The notes: generated by a model from the sequence alone, not told the origin. DNA of 64,000 nucleotides from Opitutia bacterium (GCA_947474365.1 CANJIU010000001.1:122262-186261), one strand, 5' to 3'; shown: positions 8,144 through 18,250, numbered from the stretch's first letter. Numbers and translations: made by a program.

Positions 8144-9138
8144 GATTCCCGACGGAATTTTTCTCGACGCCCACCGGCCAGATCGCGCTCGTCGGCGCGC
8201 TCGCGGCCATCGCCGCCGGCGCCGTCTACTGGGAGCGACATCAAAAACCGGCCGCAATGCCGAAACCAGTCGCGGTCATCGCCCCGCCGTCCACGCCGAA
8301 AACGTTCACGCGCGAGGGAGCGCGCTTTATGCCGCCGCGCGACGAGTCTCCGACGGTGACGGCACCCGCAGTGGCGGTCGGAAGAACTTCAACCGTGCCC
8401 ACGGTGGCAAAGGTGCCGGCAGTGCTGCCGATTTCGCTCACGCCCGTTCGAGCGGGCGACGGTCCGAAGTCCGAGCGATTCGCCCCCTACGGCCGGCTCA
8501 TCCCGTGCGAAACTGTTCTCACGATCGAATCGAACCGGTTGGACACTCCGGTGATCGGACTTGTGACGGAAGCCGTCTGGCACGACGGCCAACTCATCGT
8601 GCCGGCGGGGGCCGAAGTGCATGGCCGCGCCTCGACTGACCGCGCCCGCGAGCGACTCGCCGCGCAGGGCGCGTGGCGAATCATATGGCGCACGCCCGGC
8701 GCGGATCACGGCACGGAACTCTCCGTGCAGGGCCTCGCGCTTGATCGCGATCGCGAACCGGCCTCCGGCGCGTGGGGCTTGCATGACGGTTCCGCCGGGC
8801 TGCGCGGAGACGTGCTCCGCACCAACGACTGGCATGAGGTGCAGCTTTTCGCCGCGGCGTTCCTGTCGACCGCCACCGCGGCGTTCCAGAACACGCGCTC
8901 CACCGCCACGCTCTTGGGCGAGACGCTCACGCCCACGACGACCACCCGCAATGCCGCGCTCGCTGGCACGAGCGCCGTCCTCCGCGAATACGCGAACCAG
9001 ATCCGCCAGTCGATTGAACGCGACGGCATCTACGTCCGCGTGCCCGCCGGCAAGGCGTTTTACCTCTACGTCACTGAAACCCTCGATCTTGGGCGGGCCC
9101 ACCGCGGCACCGCGCCCCTTTCAAACCATGCGCCTTGA
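8140..9138 (+). CDS. VirB10/TrbI-like T4SS core-complex protein
   Basis: 332 residues. It starts with one membrane helix (GQIALVGALAAIAAGAVYW, about 14-32), then a proline-rich periplasmic linker (about 35-110). The C-terminal beta-barrel domain opens with PYGRLIPCETVLTIES and VTEAVWHDGQLIVPAGAEV, the TrbI/VirB10 hallmark in which a surface-exposed segment precedes the outer-membrane pore. The end (YVRVPAGKAFYLYVTETLDL) also fits the family. VirB10 spans both membranes and senses ATPase activity. ATGA overlap with the gene before. Confidence 0.88.
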   Translation: MRFPTEFFSTPTGQIALVGALAAIAAGAVYWERHQKPAAMPKPVAVIAPPSTPKTFTREGARFMPPRDESPTVTAPAVAVGRTSTVPTVAKVPAVLPISLTPVRAGDGPKSERFAPYGRLIPCETVLTIESNRLDTPVIGLVTEAVWHDGQLIVPAGAEVHGRASTDRARERLAAQGAWRIIWRTPGADHGTELSVQGLALDRDREPASGAWGLHDGSAGLRGDVLRTNDWHEVQLFAAAFLSTATAAFQNTRSTATLLGETLTPTTTTRNAALAGTSAVLREYANQIRQSIERDGIYVRVPAGKAFYLYVTETLDLGRAHRGTAPLSNHAP

Positions 9139-9820
9139 TCTCCTTCTCGCCTTAACGTTGGTGACGGTCACCGGGTGCCAGTCGGCGCCTCGGCCGGCCC
9201 CAATTCCAGTCGCTGCACCTGCGCCGTTGGTCGCGCCATCGCTCGATCTGCAGGAAAAAGCCCTCCGACAGCAGCAGCATATCCAGGCACTGATCGCGCA
9301 AAACGAAGCGCTATTGGCACGCGTGCGTGAACTGGAAACGCCGCCACCCGCGCCACCGCCTGTGCTGGTCCCGGCCGTGTTACCGCCGGCCATTCTTCAG
9401 CCCCTCACTGCGGTGACGCCGGCCGTTGACGCGGCGCCACCGAAAACGCCGCCTGTGCCACCCGTTCCACCTGTGCCCGCACCGCCACCGGTCGAAACGG
9501 CAATTCTGCCGAACGCCGACGGTGTGATCGATCTCACGGCGCTCCTCACGCGCACGAGCGATGGCGAGGACGTCAATCCGTTTGCGGTGCGCAGTCTGCC
9601 CGCCGACGCAATCCGCGAGGTGATGCTGCACGTGCAGGGTGTGGTCGGTGGGGAGGCACCGTGCGCGTTGATCAACCAGCGCGCCGTCCAGGCCGAGCAA
9701 AACATCGAGTCCCTCACGCTCGTGGGCATCGAACCCAACGCCGTTTTGGTCCGGCACGCCGGACATCTCCTCCGCCTACCGGTCGCGGAAAAACCCGTCC
9801 GCATTCGGCTCCCGCTTTGA
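9128..9820 (+). CDS. PilP/GspB-like lipoprotein linking secretin and inner-membrane complex
   Basis: 230 residues. The lipobox is VTGC with Cys17; a helical stretch with coiled-coil character follows (about 38-70), then a proline-rich linker (about 75-125). The C-terminal domain (about 140-230) contains NPFAVRSLPADAIREVML, AEQNIESLTLVGIEPNAVLV and HAGHLLRLPV. That fold pattern (a short beta domain with a 'value at each level' repeat) is seen in PilP and GspC/GspB proteins, which connect the secretin to the inner platform. It overlaps the VirB10-like gene by 11 bp and opens the pilus half of the operon. Confidence 0.6.
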   Translation: MRLDLLLALTLVTVTGCQSAPRPAPIPVAAPAPLVAPSLDLQEKALRQQQHIQALIAQNEALLARVRELETPPPAPPPVLVPAVLPPAILQPLTAVTPAVDAAPPKTPPVPPVPPVPAPPPVETAILPNADGVIDLTALLTRTSDGEDVNPFAVRSLPADAIREVMLHVQGVVGGEAPCALINQRAVQAEQNIESLTLVGIEPNAVLVRHAGHLLRLPVAEKPVRIRLPL

Positions 9821-9828
9821 ATACCACC

Positions 9829-11031
9829 ATGCCGCTTTACGCCGTCACCGTCATCGGACCCCAGGGCCGTCGCTTCGCGGTCACCGAGGAGGCGCGCGAC
9901 GCCGCCTCGTTGCGTGAGGCGCTCCGGCAGCGGCACCTGTGGCCGCTGCACATTGCCGCGGCCCAGCCGCCGGGCGACCTCCGCCGCGCGAAACTCTCGT
10001 CCCGGGATTTCATCGCGCTGCTGCATCAGTTGGAACTGCAACTCCGCGCCGGCGTGACCGCGGATGTCGCCCTCGCGCAACTAGCCGCCGATGCACCGAA
10101 GGGCGACACGCGCCGAATGCTCACGCACATTCACCGCGAGGTCGCGGCGGGGCGACCGATCCACGAGGCGTGCCGTTTCTTCGAGCGGCAGTTCCCGGCG
10201 CACATTGCGGCGGTGATTGCGGCGGGTGAAGCCTCCGCGCAACTCCCCGTCGCGTTGCGCTCGCTCGCCGAGCACCTTGCCGGCGCGGCGGAGTTGCGGC
10301 GCACCGCGCGGCGCGCGCTCATCTATCCCGCGGTCGTGCTGACGGCGACCACCGGGTTGATCGTGTTCCTGCTCGGTGGAGTGGTGCCGCAGTTCGCGGC
10401 AATATTTTCGACGCTCCGTCTGGAGCTGCCGGTGCTCACGCGCGTCCTCATCGCCGCGAGCGAAGGGCTGCGTCACAGCTGGCCACTGCTGGCGGGCGCC
10501 GGGCTCGCGGTCGGCGGAGTCTCGTGGTTTTTGCGTGGTTCGCAACGCTTCTGCTTTACCCGCGATGCGCTGCTCCTCCGCACGCCGGTGTGGGGTGAGG
10601 TGATCCGTTGCGTCGCGACCGCCCGATTCGCGGCGCACGCGCGGCTCTTGGTTGAAGCGGGCATCCCCCTCCTCGACGCGCTTAAGCAAGGCGCCGACCT
10701 CACGGGCAATGCGCTGCTCTCTCGGCAGATTCACGCTGCGCGCGATGGAGTCGCGGTGGGCCGGCCCTTGCACGCGGCGCTGCCGGCATCGCATGCGTTC
10801 CCCGCGTTCTTCATCGCGGCGCTGAAGTCCGGCGAAACCACGGGCCAGCTTGGCGCCGCCTTGCGGCACATCGAATCCTACGCCTCGGCGCAGGCTCGTG
10901 ACCGGCTCGCGACCGCGCTGGCCCTGTTGGAGCCGACCATTCTCGCCACGCTCACTGCCGTCGTGGGTGTGATCGCGCTCTCCTTCTTCCTCCCGCTCTT
11001 CGCGCTTCTGGGCGGCGTCAACGCCCGCTGA
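9829..11031 (+). CDS. GspF/PilC-family inner-membrane platform protein
   Basis: 400 residues with two T2SSF-type domains. The first is at about 55-180 (SRDFIALLHQLELQLRAGV, then HIAAVIAAGEASAQLPVAL) and the second at about 260-380 (ARFAAHARLLVEAGIPLLDALK, here split in two: ARFAAHARLLVEAG and IPLLDALK; then FFIAALKSGETTGQLGAAL). Membrane helices lie near 165-185 and at the C-terminus (about 365-395). The duplicated GE..G.L motif is the family signature. GspF/PilC anchors the assembly ATPase and moves prepilins into the growing fibre. Length is typical (about 400). Confidence 0.93.
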   Translation: MPLYAVTVIGPQGRRFAVTEEARDAASLREALRQRHLWPLHIAAAQPPGDLRRAKLSSRDFIALLHQLELQLRAGVTADVALAQLAADAPKGDTRRMLTHIHREVAAGRPIHEACRFFERQFPAHIAAVIAAGEASAQLPVALRSLAEHLAGAAELRRTARRALIYPAVVLTATTGLIVFLLGGVVPQFAAIFSTLRLELPVLTRVLIAASEGLRHSWPLLAGAGLAVGGVSWFLRGSQRFCFTRDALLLRTPVWGEVIRCVATARFAAHARLLVEAGIPLLDALKQGADLTGNALLSRQIHAARDGVAVGRPLHAALPASHAFPAFFIAALKSGETTGQLGAALRHIESYASAQARDRLATALALLEPTILATLTAVVGVIALSFFLPLFALLGGVNAR

Positions 11032-11034
11032 ACC

Positions 11035-11955
11035 ATGAGACCCGTCCAGTATCAGACTCGGTGCGGCACGCACGGATTCTCGCTCTTGGAAATCGTTCTC
11101 GTGCTCTTCGTGCTCGGCGCGCTGGCCGCCGTCCTCACGCCTTCCGTCCGCGACATCATCGAGCGGAGCCGGCGCGAAACCGAAGCGCGGGCGCTCGACG
11201 ACTTGGCCGCGACCGTCACCGCGTCGTTTGAAAACACGGACCTCACAAACCTTAATCTCGCGGCACTGCCGGGCTCAATTGCCGCGACCGACTCACCGAC
11301 GGCTTTCTCGGCCTCCACGACAGCGGCCTACACCACGACCGACAACAGTGCTTGGTTCGCCAAGGTCGCACGCCTGCGCGGGCTCAATCCGCAGGTCGGC
11401 ACCGCGCCGGGCGCACAACCGGAACTGGCCCGCCTCGCGTTCAACGGCAGCGGAAATTCGCGGCTGATGTTTGCGGGGCCGGACGAGGCCGGTCGTCAGC
11501 GATTCCTGTTGATCAGTCTCGTGGCCCGGAGCGATCAGCTCGCGCTTCCCGCGTATGAAGCCGGTGCGGCTTGGTTCGATGCGATTTGGAATAACGATTG
11601 GGAGAGCCGCACCGCCGCGCTTCCGGCCTTCTGGCAGAGCCGATTGAGCGGGGCACAAATCGCCGCGTGGCACGAAGGCTCGGGCGGGCTCACGCAGGTT
11701 CACCGCCTGATCGTCCGCCGGATCGTGCTCCCGAAATTCCGGGTCACGGTGAACAGCAATCATCCGACCGAACAGGCGTTCGTGTCGTTCAACAACACGC
11801 CGAACGCGTTCAGCGCCCCGGCGAATTCCGGGGCCGCAAGCACGCCCGAGATCCTCGGCGGCCGGCTCATCACCATCAACCGCGGCACGGCGTGGCCGGG
11901 TGTGGAGGCTTTGCGCTTCCGACTCCGCGAAAACGCAACCGTCACCGTCCAATGA
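11035..11955 (+). CDS. Large prepilin-like protein (pseudopilin)
   Basis: 306 residues. Class III prepilin signal: cleavage expected after Gly14 in CGTHG^FSLLE, giving mature Phe1 and Glu5, followed by the hydrophobic helix IVLVLFVLGALAAVL. The rest is a long globular domain with many small polar residues. At 306 residues it is bigger than a major pilin and resembles a GspJ/GspK-type or tip-located minor pseudopilin. The 3' end overlaps the adhesin ATG by 4 bp, so the two products are probably made together, perhaps as pilus-tip partners. Confidence 0.85.
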   Translation: MRPVQYQTRCGTHGFSLLEIVLVLFVLGALAAVLTPSVRDIIERSRRETEARALDDLAATVTASFENTDLTNLNLAALPGSIAATDSPTAFSASTTAAYTTTDNSAWFAKVARLRGLNPQVGTAPGAQPELARLAFNGSGNSRLMFAGPDEAGRQRFLLISLVARSDQLALPAYEAGAAWFDAIWNNDWESRTAALPAFWQSRLSGAQIAAWHEGSGGLTQVHRLIVRRIVLPKFRVTVNSNHPTEQAFVSFNNTPNAFSAPANSGAASTPEILGGRLITINRGTAWPGVEALRFRLRENATVTVQ

Positions 11956-14900
11956 AATCTTTCCCGTCTCTTCTTTTCGCTATTTGCCTCGGCCTTGTCG
12001 CGTCGACCGGACTCCGCGCCCAGCCCGTCAACAACGTCACGTTTGGCTCGACCGTCGGAGTCTGGTCCGGTCACACCACGATTCGCGAGCGCGTCGATGC
12101 GGGCGTCAACGAGCGCATTGAGATTTGGAACCGCACCTGGACGGTCAGTCCATCGGGCGTCGTTTACGAGAACACGAATCACTGGGGGTTCAACGCCTCG
12201 GACGGATATGATGCCACCACTATCACGCTGAACGAGGTGGGTCGGTGGTCCTACTGGGCGTCTGACGGCGGTTCGGTCGATAGCTGGGTCTACGGCGATG
12301 GGCCGTGGGATTGGTATCTCTGGCCGCATAATCCTCCCAATGGTGTGGGTTACGGAGGTTGGGGGCGGCGCATGACTGCCTTCATCGACGTCGCGCCCGC
12401 CACGACGAACTACTCGCTGACCACGAGTGTGAGCGGCAGCGGCTCTATCAGCGGCGGGGGCTCCTATAGTTCGGGCGCGACCGCCACGGTCACCGCCACG
12501 CCGGGTAGCGGCTATGCCTTCAGTGGTTGGCAGGGTGCGTTGTCTGGCACGGCGAATCCGGCGTCGCTCACGATGGACGGCGACAAAAGCGTCACCGCCG
12601 TTTTCACCGCACTGAATGCTTCGCCGACCATCGCATGGAATCTCTCACCGGCGACCGCGGCGAGCGGACAAAGCTACACGGTCCGGGCGCACGGGCATGA
12701 CGCCGACGGCAATCTCACGCAGGTCAACGTATGGAAGAATGGCGCGGCTTTCGCCTTCGCTGGCGGCGGGAATGGCACGGACAACGACGCGGGCAATTCG
12801 ACCTCGGATGCCGGTCCCGCCACGATCACGTTCACGGCCAATGCGGTTGACGCGAGCGGCGCAACATCGGGGACGATTTCCCATAGCGTCACGATTGCAG
12901 CCGCCAACCGCGCGCCGACTATCGCATGGAATACCACGCCCGGCACGGTCGGCAGTGGGCAGAGCTACACGGTCTCGGCTCACGGCAACGATGCCGATGG
13001 CAATCTCACCCAGGTCAACGTTTGGAAGTCAGGCGTAGGATTCGCTTTCGCCGGACCTGGCAACGGCACCGACAACGATTCGGGCAACACCACTTCCGAT
13101 ACCGGTCCGGCGACGATCACGTTTTCCGCGAACGCGGTCGATTCCAACGGGGCGACCTCCGCGACCATCACGCAGACTGTGACCGTCTCGGCCGCCAACG
13201 CGGCACCCACCATCGCGTGGAACACCACACCGGGCACCGTCGCGAGCGGACAAAATTACACGGTATCCGCGCACGGCCACGACGCCGACGGCAATCTCAC
13301 CCAAGTCAACGTATGGAAGGCGGGCGTGGGATTCGCGTTCGGTGGTGGCGGCAACGGCACCGACTACGATTCGGGCAACTCGACCTCCGACTCCGGTCCG
13401 GTGTCGATCACGTTCACCGCAAACGCGGTCGATTCCAATGGGGCGACCTCCGCGACCATCACGCAGACTGTGACCGTCTCGGCCGCCAACGCGGCACCCA
13501 CCATCGCGTGGAACACCACACCGAGCACCGTCGCGAGCGGACAAAATTACACCGTCTCCGCGCACGGCCACGACGCCGATGGCAATCTCACCCAGGTCAA
13601 CGTTTGGAAGTCAGGCGTTGGATTCGCTTTCGCCGGAGCTGGCAACGGCACTGACAACGATTCGGGCAACACCACCTCCGATACCGGTCCGGCGACGATC
13701 ACGTTCTCCGCAAATGCGGTCGATTCCAGCGGCGCGACTTCCGCGACCATCACGCAGACAGTCACGGTTTCCGCCGCCAACGCGGCACCCACTATCGCAT
13801 GGAACACCACACCGGGCACCGTCGCCAGCGGGCAGAATTACACGGTATCCGCGCACGGCCACGACGCCGACGGCAATCTCACCCAGGTCAACGTATGGAA
13901 GGCGGGCGTGGGATTCGCGTTCGGTGGTGGCGGCAACGGCACCGACAACGATTCGGGCAACACGACCTCCGACTCCGGTCCGGTGTCGATCACGTTCACC
14001 GCGAACGCGGTCGATGCCAACGGGGCTGCGTCGGCGACAATCAGCCAAACGGTCACTGTCGCGGCACCATCCAGCGTTTCCGCTGCCATTGCAGCGAGTC
14101 CCACGAGCGCAGAGGCGCTTGGTTCGAGCACCATTACCTGGACGAGTGCCAATGCCACCGCAGTCTCCGTGAGCGGACCTGGCGTCAACAGCACTGCGGC
14201 CAGTGGCAGCCAGGCGGTGAGCGGGCTCGGGGTCGGCACTCACACCTTCACGATCACCGCGCAGGGCAACGGCGGTCCCGTGACCCATTCCGCCAGCGTC
14301 ACGGTCACGGTTGCACCCGTGGTAAGCGCGTCGATCAGCGCGTCCCCGACGTTAGCCACGGCTCCCGGTTCCTCGACCATCACCTGGTCGAGCGGCAACG
14401 CCACATCGGTTGCCGTGAGTGGCCCCGGCCTCAACAGCACCGCGGTCAGCAGCACGCAGACGGTAAACGGCCTCGCGGTCGGCACTCACACCTTCACGAT
14501 CATCGCCCAAGGCAACGGTGGACCCGTGACGCAATCCACCACCGTAACGGTGACCGCGGCAGCCTCCGTCAACGCGGCGATCAGCGCGTCGCCCACTTCG
14601 ACCTTGGCACCCGGTTCGAGCACGATTTCGTGGACGAGCGCCAACGCGACCGCTGTGTCTGTTTCGGGCAGTGGCGTCAGCAGCACCGCCACGAGCGGGA
14701 CCCAAACGGTCACGGGCCTCGCGGCCGGTTCCTACGACTATACCATCACCGCGCAGGGGCCGAACGGTCCTGCCACCCAGACCGTCACCGTCGCGGTCGC
14801 ATCGCCGGCCACGGTGACCGGCTCGATATCCGTTAGCCCAACTACGGGCACGTCACCCGCGTCGACCACCGTGTCGTGGACGAGCGCCAACGCGACCTCC

Positions 14901-16808
14901 GTCGCCGTGTCCGGCCCAAGTCTCGCCAGCTCGACCGCCACCGGCAGTCAAACGATCAGCGGCCTCGCGGCGGGAACGCACACGTTCACGTTGACGGCTC
15001 AGGGCCCGGGCGGACCCATCACGCGCACCGCGACGTTTACCGCCAGCGCACCGTTGCCGATAGTCTCCGGCTCGATCAGTGCCTCGCCCACGACGGTGAC
15101 CGCGCCCGGCGCGACGACGCTCACGTGGAGCACCGCAGATGCCACCTCCATCTTCGTCAGCGGTCCCGGCGTGGCGAGCACCGCGGCGAGCGGCACTCAG
15201 GCCGTGACGGGCCTCGCCGCCGGCACGCACACCTTCACCCTCACCGCCCAGGGCAACGGCGGGCCGATCACGCGGACGGTGTCCGTGACGGTGAACCCGG
15301 GCAGCGGAGTGACCGCGGCCATCAGCGTCTCGCCGAGCACGATGAATGTCGGCGGCACGGCGACGCTCACGTGGTCCAGCTCGAATGCGACCTCCGTCCG
15401 CGTCACCGGTTTCGGCATCAGTGGCAGCGGATTTGAAAACAGCCCGAATCTCACGATCAACATCGGCGGTCTGCCTCCGGGTCAGTCCACCTGGACACTC
15501 GTCGCCGAGGGCGCTGGCGGACCGATCACGCGCACAGCGACGATTACCGTCAACAGCGTCGACGGCCTCGCCGGATCGCTGACGGTTTCACCGACCGTCA
15601 TCTATTCGAACCAGAGCGCGACGCTCGCGTGGACATCGAGCGGCGCAAATTTCCGGTGGGTTCACGGCCAATTGCCAAGCTACAATGGCGTGTCCGTCTA
15701 TCCCGCGCCGGCCAGCGGCTCGACGACGGTGTCCAGTCTCGCACCCGGCGAATACAGTTTCATTTTCGAGTATGGTCCGGGTGCCTTCAGCGCCACGCGC
15801 GGGGCCTACGGCTATCTCACCGTGATCGGAATTGATCGCACGGTCAGCACCTCGGTCGCACCCGCCGGCGCCGGCGCGGTCACTGGAGCGGGCACCTATC
15901 GCGAGGGCGCAACCGCGACCCTCACGGCTACCGCCGATTCGACGCACGTATTCACCGGCTGGTCAGGCGATCTCACGAGCGCCAGCAATCCGCTGACGTT
16001 TACCGTCGGCGCGCAAAATTACGCGCTCGTCGCCAACTTCGCGCTGCGCACGTATTTGGTCGCGGCCTCCGTGGCGCCTGCAGGTGCGGGCAGTGTCACC
16101 GGCTCGGGTAGCTATGGTGCTGGAGCGACGGCCACCCTCAACGCGATTCCCGATGCGTCGCACGCCTTCTCCGGCTGGACGGGCGATCTCGTCAGTTCTG
16201 CCAACCCATTTTCGTTCGTCGTCAACGGCCCCGTCAGCCTCGCGGCGAATTTCATCACGACGAGTTTCGCGCTCACGACCGCCGCCACAGCCGGCGGCAG
16301 CGTGACCCCTGGCGGCGCTTATCCGGCGGGCAGTATCGTCACCGTCAGCGCGACCCCCGACGCGACGTATCGCTTCATCAACTGGACCGGCGATGCGAGC
16401 GGCACCGCGGGCACGATTGCCGTCACGATGGATCGCGCGAAATTCGTGCAGGCGAATTTCACGGCGAAGGCGTCGCAGACGATCGCGTTCAATTCACCCG
16501 GCGACCACGCGCTTTCTTCGCCGCCGTTCAACCTCGTTGCGAGCGCGACTTCGGGACTGCCCGTCAGTTTCTCGCTCCTCGGCGGCCCGGCGATTCTCAC
16601 TGGTAATTCGGTGCAGCTTACCGGCGCGGGTCCCGTGACCGTGCAGGCCAATCAGCCGGGTGACGCGCTCTTCCTCCCGGCTCCGCCGGTCAACCAGACC
16701 TTCAACGTGATTTCCGCCGCGACGCTCAAATACCGCGGCGAGGCCCGCACGATTCTGCGCGACGAGTCCACCGCCCTGCCGCCGCCCTACGTGCTCGAAA
16801 AACCCTGA
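11952..16808 (+). CDS. Giant secreted repeat adhesin in the pilus operon
   Basis: 1,618 residues. Sec signal peptide at 1-23 (cleaved near LRA). Residues about 24-150 are unique and aromatic-rich. One InlB-B-type repeat follows (GSGYAFSGW), then five 97-residue repeats (each beginning PTIAWN and containing HDADGNLTQVNVWK), then seven Ig-like repeats of about 80 residues (each with SP, TITW and a THTF turn), then three more InlB-B-type repeats (HVFTGWSGDL, HAFSGWTGDL, YRFINWTGDA), then a C-terminal domain with SGLPVSFSLLGG. There is no LPXTG or obvious T9SS tail. Its place between a prepilin and the secretin suggests export by, or display on, the pilus apparatus to bind recipients or surfaces. 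ATGA overlap with the prepilin gene. Confidence 0.9.
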   Translation: MKSFPSLLFAICLGLVASTGLRAQPVNNVTFGSTVGVWSGHTTIRERVDAGVNERIEIWNRTWTVSPSGVVYENTNHWGFNASDGYDATTITLNEVGRWSYWASDGGSVDSWVYGDGPWDWYLWPHNPPNGVGYGGWGRRMTAFIDVAPATTNYSLTTSVSGSGSISGGGSYSSGATATVTATPGSGYAFSGWQGALSGTANPASLTMDGDKSVTAVFTALNASPTIAWNLSPATAASGQSYTVRAHGHDADGNLTQVNVWKNGAAFAFAGGGNGTDNDAGNSTSDAGPATITFTANAVDASGATSGTISHSVTIAAANRAPTIAWNTTPGTVGSGQSYTVSAHGNDADGNLTQVNVWKSGVGFAFAGPGNGTDNDSGNTTSDTGPATITFSANAVDSNGATSATITQTVTVSAANAAPTIAWNTTPGTVASGQNYTVSAHGHDADGNLTQVNVWKAGVGFAFGGGGNGTDYDSGNSTSDSGPVSITFTANAVDSNGATSATITQTVTVSAANAAPTIAWNTTPSTVASGQNYTVSAHGHDADGNLTQVNVWKSGVGFAFAGAGNGTDNDSGNTTSDTGPATITFSANAVDSSGATSATITQTVTVSAANAAPTIAWNTTPGTVASGQNYTVSAHGHDADGNLTQVNVWKAGVGFAFGGGGNGTDNDSGNTTSDSGPVSITFTANAVDANGAASATISQTVTVAAPSSVSAAIAASPTSAEALGSSTITWTSANATAVSVSGPGVNSTAASGSQAVSGLGVGTHTFTITAQGNGGPVTHSASVTVTVAPVVSASISASPTLATAPGSSTITWSSGNATSVAVSGPGLNSTAVSSTQTVNGLAVGTHTFTIIAQGNGGPVTQSTTVTVTAAASVNAAISASPTSTLAPGSSTISWTSANATAVSVSGSGVSSTATSGTQTVTGLAAGSYDYTITAQGPNGPATQTVTVAVASPATVTGSISVSPTTGTSPASTTVSWTSANATSVAVSGPSLASSTATGSQTISGLAAGTHTFTLTAQGPGGPITRTATFTASAPLPIVSGSISASPTTVTAPGATTLTWSTADATSIFVSGPGVASTAASGTQAVTGLAAGTHTFTLTAQGNGGPITRTVSVTVNPGSGVTAAISVSPSTMNVGGTATLTWSSSNATSVRVTGFGISGSGFENSPNLTINIGGLPPGQSTWTLVAEGAGGPITRTATITVNSVDGLAGSLTVSPTVIYSNQSATLAWTSSGANFRWVHGQLPSYNGVSVYPAPASGSTTVSSLAPGEYSFIFEYGPGAFSATRGAYGYLTVIGIDRTVSTSVAPAGAGAVTGAGTYREGATATLTATADSTHVFTGWSGDLTSASNPLTFTVGAQNYALVANFALRTYLVAASVAPAGAGSVTGSGSYGAGATATLNAIPDASHAFSGWTGDLVSSANPFSFVVNGPVSLAANFITTSFALTTAATAGGSVTPGGAYPAGSIVTVSATPDATYRFINWTGDASGTAGTIAVTMDRAKFVQANFTAKASQTIAFNSPGDHALSSPPFNLVASATSGLPVSFSLLGGPAILTGNSVQLTGAGPVTVQANQPGDALFLPAPPVNQTFNVISAATLKYRGEARTILRDESTALPPPYVLEKP
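12624..14078 (+). repeat. Five tandem 291-bp repeats inside the adhesin gene
   Basis: Units start at 12624, 12915, 13206, 13497 and 13788, each 291 bp (97 codons), all in frame. Units 3, 4 and 5 share long identical stretches at the DNA level, while unit 1 is clearly older. This suggests recent duplication or gene conversion, so the copy number may vary between strains and could be collapsed in short-read assemblies. Confidence 0.9.
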
Positions 16809-16826
16809 TCGAATCTCTTCTTCACT

Positions 16827-18248
16827 ATGAAAACACTGCTTTGCCTCGCCTTCTCTCTTGCGGTCGCGTTTGCCGCCGAACCGTCGCCGCTCGATCAAAC
16901 CGTCGGCCCGCTGCATTTCGAGAAAGCGCCGCTGCCCGCTGCGCTCCGCACCCTCGGCCGCGCGACGAAAACCGCGATCCACGCCGAACCGGAAATCGTC
17001 ACCGAAATCACGGTCGATTTTTCCGGTGGCCCGTTGCGTGACGCGCTCGCTGCGCTCGTGGAACCGGCGGGTCTGTATTTCGAGGAGTCGCCGACCGGCA
17101 TCATGGTGCGCGTGCGCAAAACGGTGCTCTATGCCATCGACTACCCGCAGCTCACGCGCAGCGGTTCCGGCAGTGCCTCGATCACACTCGGCGGAGCGAC
17201 CGGCGGCAACGGCGGGTCCGGCGGATTTGGAAACAACAATGTGGGCGGTGCGAATTCGCTCGCGCATTCGTCGTCGCTCGCGAACGGCAGTGCCGGTTCC
17301 GACGCGACGCAGGTTTCGATTTCGCAGGAAAATCAGAACACGTTTTGGGCGAATCTCGAAACCGAGCTGCGCGCGATGTTGAAGGAGGGCGACAGTCTCG
17401 TGCTCAATCGCTTTAGTGGCGTCGCGCAGATTGCCGCCCCGGTCCGGCGGCACGAAGCGATTCGCGCCTTCATCGGACTGGTGAACCGGCGCATCACGCA
17501 GCAGGTTGAGATCGAGGCACGGCTCGTCGAGGTCACCTTGCGCGACGAACAGAAGCTCGGCGTCGATTGGGACGTCGCGAGCACAATGCTCGACGGCGTG
17601 CGCGTGCAGGCCCGCGCGCCGGTCGAGGTGGCCGGCGTCGGCGGTTCGGTGCTCGGCGCAAACACCTTCGCCGCGACCCTCGGCTTCGGCCGCGCCTCCG
17701 CCGTGATCCAGGCGCTCAAACAGCAGGGAGAAGTGAAGACGGTCGCCCAGCCGCGCCTCCGCGCGCTGAACAACCAGACCGCGTTCATCAAAGTCGGCGA
17801 GGACCGCCCGTTCTTCCGCCTGCAACAAACTACGACGCTGCAACAGCCCGGCGCGACGACGGCGTTCAACCAGACCCAGGAGAACTTTACCGTCTCGACC
17901 ATCACCATCGGCACGATCCTCGCCGTCACGCCGCAGATCGACGGCGACGGCGTCATCACGCTCGACGTGCTACCCGCCATCACGCGGTTGCAGTCCATCG
18001 TCACCAGCCCGGACGGACGCCAGACCGCGCCCGTCACCGAAGTGAAACAGGCGTCCACCATCGTGCGGCTCCGCGACGGCGAGACCGCGATCATCGGCGG
18101 CCTGATTTCCGAAGAAAGCGGTGAGAGCGTCCGGCGGATTCCGGTGCTGGGCAGCGTGCCGCTTCTCGGCACCGCATTCAGCAGCAAGGCGACGCTGCGC
18201 GCCCGGAAGGAATTGGTCATCTTTCTCACGCCTCGGATCGTCCGCTGA
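16827..18248 (+). CDS. Secretin (GspD/PilQ/PilN-type outer-membrane channel)
   Basis: 473 residues with a Sec signal peptide (1-16, ending AFA). An N-terminal STN/N0-like domain spans about 22-95 (PLHFEKAPLPAALRTLGRA). A Gly/Ser/Asn-rich linker covers about 112-165. The C-terminal secretin domain spans about 205-473, with QQVEIEARLVEVTLRDEQ, then ALKQQGEVKTVAQPRLRALN and TIVRLRDGETAIIGGLISEE, ending VPLLGTAFSSKATLRARKEL then VIFLTPRIV. These are the standard secretin blocks. At 473 residues it lacks the full N1-N3 repeats of GspD, resembling compact pilus secretins of mobile elements. It forms the pilus exit pore. Confidence 0.93.
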   Translation: MKTLLCLAFSLAVAFAAEPSPLDQTVGPLHFEKAPLPAALRTLGRATKTAIHAEPEIVTEITVDFSGGPLRDALAALVEPAGLYFEESPTGIMVRVRKTVLYAIDYPQLTRSGSGSASITLGGATGGNGGSGGFGNNNVGGANSLAHSSSLANGSAGSDATQVSISQENQNTFWANLETELRAMLKEGDSLVLNRFSGVAQIAAPVRRHEAIRAFIGLVNRRITQQVEIEARLVEVTLRDEQKLGVDWDVASTMLDGVRVQARAPVEVAGVGGSVLGANTFAATLGFGRASAVIQALKQQGEVKTVAQPRLRALNNQTAFIKVGEDRPFFRLQQTTTLQQPGATTAFNQTQENFTVSTITIGTILAVTPQIDGDGVITLDVLPAITRLQSIVTSPDGRQTAPVTEVKQASTIVRLRDGETAIIGGLISEESGESVRRIPVLGSVPLLGTAFSSKATLRARKELVIFLTPRIVR

Positions 18249-18250
18249 CC

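Noticed and set aside
12624..14078. A CRISPR-like or satellite array.
   Set aside because: The period is 291 bp, all units are in frame and code for protein repeats; no short repeats with unique spacers.
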